A DNA stretch of 47,947 nucleotides from JAABSX01 sp964480455 (lineage in GTDB: Bacteria; Bacteroidota; Bacteroidia; Cytophagales; Microscillaceae), in contig CAYZQI010000019.1 of assembly GCA_964480455.1 (NCBI GenBank), forward strand, positions 1 through 47,947, in the 5' to 3' direction. Position numbers and translations under genes: made by a program. The notes beneath the pieces were generated by a model. The model saw only the letters and a list, made by a program, of their open reading frames with translations. It ran no database searches and had not been told where the DNA came from. Shown here piece by piece: positions 16,107 through 23,494 of this stretch; position 1 is the first letter of the stretch, and each line of letters opens with the position of its first letter.

Positions 16107-17084
16107 ATGAAAAAACCAATCAAATTACTTTATTACTTTTCTATTTGCTTGTATGTAGGGTTGATAAGCTTTGAAAGCATACAAGCACAAAATAGAAGCA
16201 CGGCCAAAGCACCGAAAATAGCCAAAGCTGAGGGCTACAGCAAGGTGAAAAATTATGACCTTGACTTTTTGAAATCTGCAACAGATATTTTTGAGTTTGA
16301 AGATGAAATTATAGAAGGTGATTTTTATCTGTTCATTATTGCTATTGATAAATATAAATTTTGGAAGCCCCTCAACAATGCTGTCAAAGATGCTATGGAC
16401 GTAAAAGAAATACTAATGAGTAAGTACGGCTTCCGTCAAGAAAATCTTTATGAACTGCTCAATGAAGAGGCAACTCCCGAAAACATCAAAGCACAATTTG
16501 AAGTGCTGCGCAAAAAAGGCACAAACCTCGATAATTTGTTGATTTACTACTCTGGGCACGGCTATTACGACCCTTCTTTTGACCTGGGCTACTGGGTGCC
16601 TTCGCTTGGTAAAACCAATAGTGGGGCTACCGAAACTTTCATACCTAACGACCACATACGCGATTATATACGCGAATTACGCTTCAGGCATATTTTTCTA
16701 GTGGCAGATGCTTGCTTCTCTGGAGCTTTGTTTGCCAAAGATGCACGAGGTTTTAAAGAAGATGAGTCGCTCAAATCAAGGTGGGGCTTAAGTTCGGGCA
16801 ATATTGAGGTAGTCTCAGACGGGAAGAAAGGAGAAAATAGTCCTTTTGCTAGCACTTTTATCAAATACTTACGAGAGAATCTCCAAGACCGCATCAGAGT
16901 TGAAAATCTGATAGGACATGTCATTGAGGAAGTTTCGCAAAGTACACAGCAAGAACCGCAAGGAGGCTACCTGAGTGGGGTGGGGAGCGAAGGAGGACAG
17001 TTTGTGTTCTTAAATCAAGGTCAAGAAGAGGAAGTAAAAGAAAGTGCAGGCAAAGAAAAAAGTAGAAACAAGAAAAAAGATTGA
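16107..17084 (+). CDS. Exported caspase-like protease (peptidase C14)
   Basis: The protein has about 325 residues. I start at 16107, giving MKKPIKLLYYFSICLYV ... SIQAQ as a signal peptide. ATG at 16095, overlapping the previous stop codon, is the alternative. The caspase fold is complete: FLFIIAIDKYKFWKPL-like first strand (here FYLFIIAIDKY), LNNAVKDAMDVKEIL, LLIYYSGHGYYD with catalytic His151, and IFLVADACFSGA with catalytic Cys203. The tail is charged and Lys-rich (KEKSRNKKKD). Export of an orthocaspase with no fused effector or sensor domain is notable; its substrate is unknown. Confidence 0.88.
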   Translation: MKKPIKLLYYFSICLYVGLISFESIQAQNRSTAKAPKIAKAEGYSKVKNYDLDFLKSATDIFEFEDEIIEGDFYLFIIAIDKYKFWKPLNNAVKDAMDVKEILMSKYGFRQENLYELLNEEATPENIKAQFEVLRKKGTNLDNLLIYYSGHGYYDPSFDLGYWVPSLGKTNSGATETFIPNDHIRDYIRELRFRHIFLVADACFSGALFAKDARGFKEDESLKSRWGLSSGNIEVVSDGKKGENSPFASTFIKYLRENLQDRIRVENLIGHVIEEVSQSTQQEPQGGYLSGVGSEGGQFVFLNQGQEEEVKESAGKEKSRNKKKD

Positions 17085-17099
17085 AAATCTAACTTTTTA

Positions 17100-17131
17100 T
17101 TTGAATCTTAGAAGATAAGTTGCTAGTTTTG
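17100..17131 (+). promoter_or_regulatory. Promoter of the helix-hairpin-helix gene
   Basis: TTTG (17100-17103), 20 bases, then TAGTTTTG (17124-17131). Transcription would begin about 20 bases before the ATG at 17160. Confidence 0.5.
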
Positions 17132-17159
17132 CTTAATCAGTAATTTATCTTTTAAGCGT

Positions 17160-18143
17160 ATGAAATTCAACCTACAACACTGGCTGAGAGATTATTTTGG
17201 TTTCTCAAGGCGAGAAACCAACGGGTTCTGGGTCTTGAGTGTACTGCTTGTAATCATTCTCATAGCTCCACTTAGCTATCCTTTCTTTAATACTCTACAT
17301 AAAATTCAATCCAAAGAAAATCAACATTTAGATAGCCTTTTGGCAGCTCTTCCTCAATCTGAGCGTTTGCCACGCCAAGCTGTTGCAAAACCCGATGAAG
17401 TACAACAAAAAAATGTTCAATTATCCTATTTTGACCCCAATACTGTGAGTTATGAAGCTCTCCTAAATCTGGGCTTTGCGCCTAGGGTTGCTAACAATCT
17501 TATTAAGTACCGCAGCAAAGGGGCAAAATTTTATAAAGCCTCACAAATTGAGCGCATTTATGGAATGGACAAGGCTTTTTTTGAAAGAATTTCTCCTTAT
17601 ATGCAATTTCCCCAACGCTATGCCTCAAAAGATAGCCCTTCTTCCTACAAGAAAAATAAATATGAGGCTGATAAATTTGAAGAAAAAAACAATAAAGATA
17701 AAACTAACAGCCAAAGAAGGGTTTATACCTCGCCCCGTATTGAAGTATTTGACCTCAACCAAGCCGATGCCAATACGCTCAAGCAGGTGAGGGGTATTGG
17801 AGAAGTACTCTCGGCAAGGATTGTAGCCTATCGAGAAAAATTAGGGGGTTTTGTAAGCATAGTGCAGCTTAGCGAGGTATATGGGCTTGCACCCGAAGCT
17901 ATTGAAGAGTTAAAAAAATACGCTCAACTCTCTACCAACACAGCAGTACGTAAGTTAGCCATCAACCAATTAGATGTAAATAGCTTGGCACAGCACCCAT
18001 ACCTAGACAAAAGAAAAGCTCAAACTCTTGTCAATTATAGAACACAGCACGGTAAGTTTAAAAATTTAGATGCACTAAAAAATATCAAATCACTTCGCCC
18101 TGAATTTATCGGAAAATTAGCACCATATTTGTCATTTGATTAA
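17160..18143 (+). CDS. Membrane-anchored protein with three helix-hairpin-helix domains
   Basis: The protein has 327 residues. A short basic cytoplasmic N-terminus (NLQHWLRDYFGFSRRE) precedes one transmembrane helix (VLSVLLVIILIAPLSYPF). Three ComEA-type units follow: FDPNTVSYEALLNLGFAPRVANNLIKYR (near 92), FDLNQADANTLKQVRGIGEVLSARIVAYR (near 195) and NQLDVNSLAQHPYLDKRKAQTLVNYR (near 270). Between the first two is a Lys/Asn/Ser-rich linker. ComEA-like proteins bind DNA non-specifically during uptake. That role is inferred for a membrane-tethered triple HhH protein. No other com genes are here. Confidence 0.88.
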   Translation: MKFNLQHWLRDYFGFSRRETNGFWVLSVLLVIILIAPLSYPFFNTLHKIQSKENQHLDSLLAALPQSERLPRQAVAKPDEVQQKNVQLSYFDPNTVSYEALLNLGFAPRVANNLIKYRSKGAKFYKASQIERIYGMDKAFFERISPYMQFPQRYASKDSPSSYKKNKYEADKFEEKNNKDKTNSQRRVYTSPRIEVFDLNQADANTLKQVRGIGEVLSARIVAYREKLGGFVSIVQLSEVYGLAPEAIEELKKYAQLSTNTAVRKLAINQLDVNSLAQHPYLDKRKAQTLVNYRTQHGKFKNLDALKNIKSLRPEFIGKLAPYLSFD

Positions 18144-18315
18144 GCATTAACAAATCATCATTACTTCAACAACTTAACTCAAAATATGCTACCAACTCAA
18201 GATTCTGAGTGTTATTGGCAAGATTCGAAAAGAATTATCAAAATATTCGTTAAATTTATTCCTTAAATTAGTAAGAAAAATACATTTTTTTTAAATTGCA
18301 CCTTTATTCCGAAAT

Positions 18316-18339
18316 CATACCTCTTCTAGAGAAGGTATG
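18316..18339. promoter_or_regulatory. Hairpin in the siaB leader
   Basis: CATACCTCTTC (18316-18326), TAGA loop, GAAGGTATG (18331-18339): a 9-bp stem with a two-base bulge, 40 bases upstream of the siaB start. It could be an operator or mRNA structure. The rest of 18144-18379 is featureless AT-rich DNA. Confidence 0.35.
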
Positions 18340-18379
18340 AGCTGAATACCAAGTGTGCGGAATATAAATATCGGCAAAC

Positions 18380-18931
18380 ATGAGCGAAGAAAAACTAACA
18401 CTTTTTAATTATTTTAATGACATGAATAACCAAGAAATTATCCTTACTTTTAAGGGTACTATTTCTCAGGATATTCTGACAGATGTAGGCATTAGCCTTA
18501 GAAGTAAACTAGATTCACACAACGTTAGCAAAAAAACTTTTGCAATTTTTGTAGAACTAGCCCAAAACATTTACCACCACTCCGCCCAAAAAGAGTACTC
18601 TGCTGTAAAAGGTAGAACCGCTGGGGTAGGGGTCATTCTTATTCAAAATCACTCCGAGTACCTCATTCTCTCATCTGGTAATCTGATAGAAAGCTACAAA
18701 ATAGAAGGGCTTTCGGAAAGATGTGAATATATCAACAAACTCACTTCTGATGAGTTAAGAGACTATTATATTAAACAAAGAAGAAGACCCACGGGTGGTG
18801 TAGGCGCAAATATAGGACTAATAGATATGGCGCGCCGTTCAGGAAATCCATTGGAGTATCAAGTCGTGAAAATTGATGAAGAGTATTCATTTTTCGCATT
18901 ATCTATAAAAGTAAGCAAAACGGAAGATTAG
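18380..18931 (+). CDS. siaB: SiaB-family protein kinase (DUF6272)
   Basis: The protein has 183 residues. It has an HATPase-like fold: FAIFVELAQNIYHHSAQKE (N-box-like) and RPTGGVGANIGLIDMARRSG (glycine-rich ATP lid region). This matches SiaB, the kinase that phosphorylates SiaC in the Pseudomonas SiaABCD switch. The siaC gene follows after 26 bases, so kinase and substrate are encoded together. Neither a SiaA-like membrane phosphatase nor a SiaD-like diguanylate cyclase is adjacent. The output in this organism is therefore unknown. Confidence 0.85.
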   Translation: MSEEKLTLFNYFNDMNNQEIILTFKGTISQDILTDVGISLRSKLDSHNVSKKTFAIFVELAQNIYHHSAQKEYSAVKGRTAGVGVILIQNHSEYLILSSGNLIESYKIEGLSERCEYINKLTSDELRDYYIKQRRRPTGGVGANIGLIDMARRSGNPLEYQVVKIDEEYSFFALSIKVSKTED

Positions 18932-18957
18932 TTCAAAATCGGAAAATCGGTTAATTT

Positions 18958-19344
18958 ATGGACAAAATAGAAAATTTTTATATTGAGGGTTCAGATTATA
19001 TCCCCGAAGTAGATTTTAATGCAGAAACAGGTGTATTAAACATCTCAGGTGAATCGTATCATGAATATACCCTAGAATTTTTTGAGCCAATATTTGAATG
19101 GCTAAAACGATTTACAGCTGAGGAAGGTAAAAAAATTGAGTTGAACTTCCGAATGAGCTATTTTAATACAAGTTCCTCGCGTAGATTTTTAGAAATTATG
19201 AATCTACTCGAGGACTATCACTACAATAAAAGTGGAGAGGTAATCATCAACTGGCATTATGAAAAAAATGACCTTGATATGCTAGAAAGTGGAGAAGAAT
19301 ATGCAGAAGATGTAAGATTGGAATTCAATCTGCTGCCTTACTAA
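18958..19344 (+). CDS. siaC: SiaC-family regulatory phosphoprotein (DUF1987)
   Basis: The protein has 128 residues with an anti-sigma-antagonist-like (STAS-related) fold. It opens with NFYIEGSDYIPEVDFNAETG and contains FRMSYFNTSSSRRFLEIM, in which T71 aligns by eye with the phosphorylated threonine of SiaC. The WHYEKNDLDMLESGEEYAED segment is also typical. It should be toggled by the adjacent SiaB kinase and an unlinked phosphatase. It ends 9 bases before the convergent small gene downstream of prs. Confidence 0.88.
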   Translation: MDKIENFYIEGSDYIPEVDFNAETGVLNISGESYHEYTLEFFEPIFEWLKRFTAEEGKKIELNFRMSYFNTSSSRRFLEIMNLLEDYHYNKSGEVIINWHYEKNDLDMLESGEEYAEDVRLEFNLLPY

Positions 19345-19353
19345 AAGGCATCT

Positions 19354-19572
19354 TTACAGATAAGTCATCTTGGAGATTACCGAAAAAGCTAATCTCCCAT
19401 CATCTTCCAAGGCATAACGCTGCAACAAAACTGATACTGTTGCTTCTTCAAAATCGGGCAGCAGGATATATAAGTTAGCTAGTGAAGAAGTTGCTCTGCG
19501 CAGTACCTTACCTAGCAAGTGTACCTCAAAAGCAGTATTGAGAGAACATAATAGGCTCAATTTTTCAATCAT
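19354..19572 (-). CDS. Small protein coupled to prs, unknown function
   Basis: The protein has 72 residues. Its ATG overlaps the prs stop codon (ATGA), a classic translational-coupling arrangement. This is the main argument that it is real. The sequence is mixed hydrophobic (LSLLCSLNTAFEVHLLGKVL, LANLYILLPDFEEATVSVLL) without a clear signal peptide. I do not recognise a family. A perfect 8-bp dyad (GGAGATTA 19372-19379, TAATCTCC 19390-19397) lies inside its 3' end. Confidence 0.5.
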   Translation of the reverse strand: MIEKLSLLCSLNTAFEVHLLGKVLRRATSSLANLYILLPDFEEATVSVLLQRYALEDDGRLAFSVISKMTYL

Positions 19573-20492
19573 AATTGTTTGAGTGCTTCATCTATCAAAA
19601 CAGCTACTGATTTAATCAGCAAAAAATTGCTATTCTGTGCTTCTGCCAAGTAGTGAGAGTCTGTACTCACGATACGCTCAAACAGACCGCTCTGCTGCAG
19701 CTTATCTAAGGCATTGTTTGTAAAAAGACCATGGCTAGTAATGGCAAACAACTTGCCCGCACCTGCACTCTTATAGGCTTGGGCAGCTTGTATGAGTGAA
19801 CCTCCCGTACGTATCATATCATCATAGATAACGACTGTTTGGTCTTTTACATCAGCATTGATGCCCGTAATTTGGGTGATTTCTCCACTTAACCTTCTTT
19901 TAAACACAAAAGCTGCATCAACGCCCATATCATTGGCAAGTGATTCTACCCATTTGGCGCGCCCCGCATCGGTACATGCCAAAATGAAGGATTCGCCGCC
20001 CAGCTCTTTAGCTGCTGCTATGATGAGCGGTTTGCAATAAATATGCATAGGGCGTAGATTGCCCTCAAAATAATGTGGCAAACCCTCACTGTGAAGATCA
20101 AAAAGCATAATACGATTGCCTTGCCCCGTATGCGGTATGGCAGAAAACAGCCTTGCACGGGTCTTGGCAGTGATGACCTCTCCGCTCTTGACCGAGCGCT
20201 CCATGGTAGAATAACCAAAATAAGGCACTACCATTGTGAGTGAGCGCGCACCGTGCTTTTCCATAGCACAGGCAAGGTCATAAAGTTCTAGGGTGTCTTC
20301 GTCGGTTACACTTCCCCCTATCAGCACTAAATCTCTTCCACTAATTTCACTCAAGATTCTTTGGTAGCGTTCTCCATCAGGAAAATGTTTTACTTCTACT
20401 TCTCCTGCTTCGTAGCCTCCTAATGCAAGCAATTTATCTCTTAGGTAAGTATATTTTTTTGTACTAAAAATGAGTTGTGTTGATGTTTCCAT
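19569..20492 (-). CDS. prs: Ribose-phosphate pyrophosphokinase
   Basis: The protein has 307 residues and makes PRPP from ribose 5-phosphate and ATP. Recognisable parts are HFPDGERYQRI, the ATP-site region VVPYFGYSTMERSVKSGEVITAKTRARLFS, LFDLHSEGLPHYFEG, ACTDAGRAKWVESLA and the PRPP-binding loop TVVIYDDMIRTGGSL. The ATP-site segment (FGYSTMERSVKSGE) differs from the common FGYARQDRK form, so this is a divergent branch, and allosteric control may differ. A small gene overlaps its stop by 4 bases. Confidence 0.9.
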   Translation of the reverse strand: METSTQLIFSTKKYTYLRDKLLALGGYEAGEVEVKHFPDGERYQRILSEISGRDLVLIGGSVTDEDTLELYDLACAMEKHGARSLTMVVPYFGYSTMERSVKSGEVITAKTRARLFSAIPHTGQGNRIMLFDLHSEGLPHYFEGNLRPMHIYCKPLIIAAAKELGGESFILACTDAGRAKWVESLANDMGVDAAFVFKRRLSGEITQITGINADVKDQTVVIYDDMIRTGGSLIQAAQAYKSAGAGKLFAITSHGLFTNNALDKLQQSGLFERIVSTDSHYLAEAQNSNFLLIKSVAVLIDEALKQL

Positions 20493-20558
20493 ATTGTTTT
20501 GGCTTGAAAATCAAAGAATTAATTGTAGTATGGCTGGTTACAGTCATAAAATATAGTT

Positions 20559-21827
20559 CTATACCTCCAAGGCATCTTCTGTTTGCGCTTCGGTCAGATT
20601 TACACTTTTCACCAACATGCCCATGGTAAGTCCTTGCACTATAATAGAAAATACCACTACTACATAAGTGATAGATACAATCAAATCACGCTGCATGGCT
20701 TCTGTAAGCGAGAGTGCCAAAGCAACTGAAATACCTCCGCGCAGCCCTCCCCAAGTAAGCACGGTGATGGTACGAGGTACAAAATCGCGCCTTAATTTCA
20801 TCAAAGTAATCGGCACTCCCACAGAAATAAGCCTAGCCAATAATACTACTATGATAGCTGCCAAGCCTGTCCATAAAAAATCTTTTACAAAGTCAATGGC
20901 AAGAATTTCAAATCCAATCAATACAAATAAAATGGCATTGAATACCTCATCAAGCATTTCCCAAAATTTATCTACATACTCACGAGTAGTATCTGACATG
21001 GCCTCGAGCCGCGCGCGGTCGTTCATAATCAATCCAGCTACTACCACTGCCAAAGGACCCGAAAAATGTAAGTAACTTGCCAAAGCATAACCACCCATCA
21101 CCATTGCCAAAGTAATGATGACTTCTACCATGTAGGCATCTATGCTCTTCAATAACTGATAACCTATAAAACCCAATACAAAGCCTAGTAATAATCCTCC
21201 GCCTGTTTCTTCTAAAAAGAGAAAGCCTATCTCACCTACGGTTACATTGGCAATGCCTCTGTCTGCAATGGCGTAAATACTCAAAAATATCACCACTGCC
21301 ACGCCGTCATTAAACAAAGACTCACCTGCAATCTTCACCTCTAACTGCTTGGGAAGGTTGGTTTCTTTCAAAATAGCAAGCACGGCGATAGGGTCAGTAG
21401 GTGAAATCAATGCACCAAACAATAAACAATAAATAAACTCAATCTCTATGCCTGCAAAAGTAAAGACAGCATACATAGCCCCACCCACTAAAAAAGTAGA
21501 AAGTGTAACACCAATGGTGGCAAATATAATAATGGGAATACGCTCTTTGGCAAGCGTTTTTACATCTACGTGAAGTGCCCCTGCAAATAGTAGGAAACTC
21601 AGCATAATATCCATGACTACCTTAGAAAAGTTGATACTTATTACCATTTCAACAGATACTTTGAGTAGCTCTGGAAAAAAATTACCTACTAGAACCATTA
21701 CCAGCGATATTACCAAGGCAATAAGCATTAAGCCTATGGTTACAGGAAGTTTTAATAAGCGTTCATTGAGGTATCCAAATAAGGCAGAAAGCACTATCAA
21801 GATGGTAAAGGCATTGAATAATTCCAT
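20559..21827 (-). CDS. CPA1-type Na+/H+ antiporter
   Basis: The protein has 422 residues with about 12 hydrophobic segments. Family motifs are MLSFLLFAGALHVDV, the unwound-helix motif FGALISPTDPIAVLAIL and the ion-site helix GESLFNDGVAVVIF containing the Asp pair, followed by LTWGGLRGGISVALAL. It exchanges protons for Na+ (or K+) across the inner membrane for pH and salt homeostasis. It has no long C-terminal regulatory domain and ends soon after the last helix (TEAQTEDALEV). It lies 66 bases upstream of prs in the same direction. Confidence 0.93.
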   Translation of the reverse strand: MELFNAFTILIVLSALFGYLNERLLKLPVTIGLMLIALVISLVMVLVGNFFPELLKVSVEMVISINFSKVVMDIMLSFLLFAGALHVDVKTLAKERIPIIIFATIGVTLSTFLVGGAMYAVFTFAGIEIEFIYCLLFGALISPTDPIAVLAILKETNLPKQLEVKIAGESLFNDGVAVVIFLSIYAIADRGIANVTVGEIGFLFLEETGGGLLLGFVLGFIGYQLLKSIDAYMVEVIITLAMVMGGYALASYLHFSGPLAVVVAGLIMNDRARLEAMSDTTREYVDKFWEMLDEVFNAILFVLIGFEILAIDFVKDFLWTGLAAIIVVLLARLISVGVPITLMKLRRDFVPRTITVLTWGGLRGGISVALALSLTEAMQRDLIVSITYVVVVFSIIVQGLTMGMLVKSVNLTEAQTEDALEV

Positions 21828-21934
21828 ATTTTCTATAAGTTCTTAGATGAATGAGTGTTTTTGAGTTTAAATAACAAATTTACAAAAAACTAAGAAAGTA
21901 CCTCATTTTAGTATTGATATTTGTACTGTGTACA

Positions 21935-22246
21935 CTATTTTTCTGAAAAGCCTTGCTGAAAGCGTTGAGGGTTAGGAAAAAGAAAAGAAGATGAAGGAAA
22001 ATGATCGTGCCCTCCTGGTACATCTTGAAAAGGAGCTATGAGTTCAGGAAAATTAAGGTGGCGGATGTGCCTAGACTCAGTAGATAGGCAATAATCTGTC
22101 AATAAAAATTTATTGGCAAGGTGTTGCTTGTGCTTAAACTTAGGCTTTTGTACGGCATGAAAGCCTATTAATAATACTAGGCTTACCCAAATGAGCAGAC
22201 TTAGGGCAGCAAGAAATTTTTTGAGAAAAAGAGTAGTGTTATACAT
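21935..22246 (-). CDS. Small single-pass membrane protein, unknown function
   Basis: The protein has 103 residues. One N-terminal transmembrane segment (FLAALSLLIWVSLVLLIGF) is followed by a short His/Phe/Pro-rich tail (ESRHIRHLNFPELIAPF, GGHDHFPSSS). Its start overlaps the end of the histidine kinase gene by 8 bases, suggesting coupled translation and a possible accessory role to the sensor. No family was recognised. Confidence 0.55.
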   Translation of the reverse strand: MYNTTLFLKKFLAALSLLIWVSLVLLIGFHAVQKPKFKHKQHLANKFLLTDYCLSTESRHIRHLNFPELIAPFQDVPGGHDHFPSSSFLFPNPQRFQQGFSEK

Positions 22247-23477
22247 AGGTCTTCAAAAAGAAATTAGGGATTTCTATCGTAAAAGTAGTACCTTCATTAA
22301 GCTGGCTTTCTACGGTGATTTTTCCTGAGAGACTTTCTACTTGTAGCTTGACGAGGTGTAAACCTAGCCCTTTGCCCTCTACATGGTGGTGAAAACGCTT
22401 GTATAATCCAAAAAGTTTTTCTTTGTGTCGTGCTAAATCTATTCCAATACCATTGTCCTGAATACTGAGCAAAAAGTTGTTTGTGCTGATATGAGTTCGG
22501 ATATAGATTTTGCATTTGCGCTCGGGGTGTCTGTATTTGATGGCATTGCTGATGAGATTGTATAAGATACTTTCCCAATAGATATTTACAGAGTTAATTT
22601 CTTCAATGGCACTAAAATCTGTAATAATTTCAAAATTAATTTGATGATAAACCTGCTCTAAGAAGAGTACAATTCGGCTGATTTTTTCTTTGAAATTGAT
22701 AGGTTCTATCTGGAACTGGTCTGTTTTTTTTACTTCTAGTACCTTGTTCAGGTCTATGATAATGGTATCAAGCTCTTTGGTAACTATTTCTAAGTTTTTG
22801 ATATAGAGTCGGTTATCGGGGTTGCTGAGGTTTTCAAGGTCAATGATACTTACAAGCCCTAGCAATCGGGCAATGGGTGCGCGGAGGTTATGCCCTGTTA
22901 CGAAGGCAAATTGCTCTAGCTGGTGGGTATAGTCTATAAGTTCTTGATTTTTTTGGGAGAGTTCTTGGGTACGGATAGCTACTTGCTGTTCTAGGTTTTC
23001 ATTTTGTGCTTTGATGATTGCCTCTTGTATTTTTAGTTTTTTTAGTGCTTTAATCATCACTTTTTCATTGCTGAGGTGTCTCCGGTTAGCTTTTTCTAGT
23101 TGGAGGCCATTGGCCTCTGTAAACTTGACCTGCTGGGCGAGTTCTGCTTGGATTTGCTTAAGTTCTTCGTTTTGGGCGGCTATTTCTTCTCCTTTCAGGC
23201 TCAGTTCGCGTGATTGGCGAAGAATAACTTGATTTTTCTCTTCTAAGAGTTGGGCATTTTGGCGTGCTTTGATAAATTTTTGTCGAGTGCGGAGTAGCTC
23301 AAAGCCCAACAATAGGCAGAGTATAAAGAAGAATATTACAAAGCTCCAGCTTATGCTCAAAAAAAATACTCCTTTCTCAGGGGAAACAAGAGAAGGGGTT
23401 TGAGCTACGAGTTTAGTGCCAGCCAGCCAACCTAGCCCTGCACTTATTAAAATGACCCTTTTCTTACTTGTCCACAT
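22239..23477 (-). CDS. Membrane sensor histidine kinase
   Basis: The protein has 412 residues. An N-terminal signal or anchor and a second transmembrane helix (WSFVIFFFILCLLLGFELL) bracket only a very short periplasmic segment. A long coiled coil (about residues 65-190, rich in Q, E and K) follows. The kinase core comprises the H-box FAFVTGHNLRAPIARL, N-box LYNLISNAIKYRHP, G1 QDNGIGID and G2 EGKGLGLHLVK. There is no TPR or receiver domain. With almost no external domain, input probably comes through a partner, perhaps the small membrane protein downstream. No response regulator is adjacent. Confidence 0.9.
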   Translation of the reverse strand: MWTSKKRVILISAGLGWLAGTKLVAQTPSLVSPEKGVFFLSISWSFVIFFFILCLLLGFELLRTRQKFIKARQNAQLLEEKNQVILRQSRELSLKGEEIAAQNEELKQIQAELAQQVKFTEANGLQLEKANRRHLSNEKVMIKALKKLKIQEAIIKAQNENLEQQVAIRTQELSQKNQELIDYTHQLEQFAFVTGHNLRAPIARLLGLVSIIDLENLSNPDNRLYIKNLEIVTKELDTIIIDLNKVLEVKKTDQFQIEPINFKEKISRIVLFLEQVYHQINFEIITDFSAIEEINSVNIYWESILYNLISNAIKYRHPERKCKIYIRTHISTNNFLLSIQDNGIGIDLARHKEKLFGLYKRFHHHVEGKGLGLHLVKLQVESLSGKITVESQLNEGTTFTIEIPNFFLKTYV

Positions 23478-23494
23478 CTATTGCAAAATTTTGG

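Noticed and set aside
5180..19344. PP2C phosphatase as the SiaA partner of SiaB/SiaC
   Set aside because: The two are about 12 kb apart, and the PP2C protein has no membrane or HAMP region, unlike SiaA. There is no evidence for a link.
19372..19397. Perfect GGAGATTA/TAATCTCC hairpin as a siaC terminator
   Set aside because: No T-run follows on either strand, and it lies inside the likely coding region of the small gene after prs.
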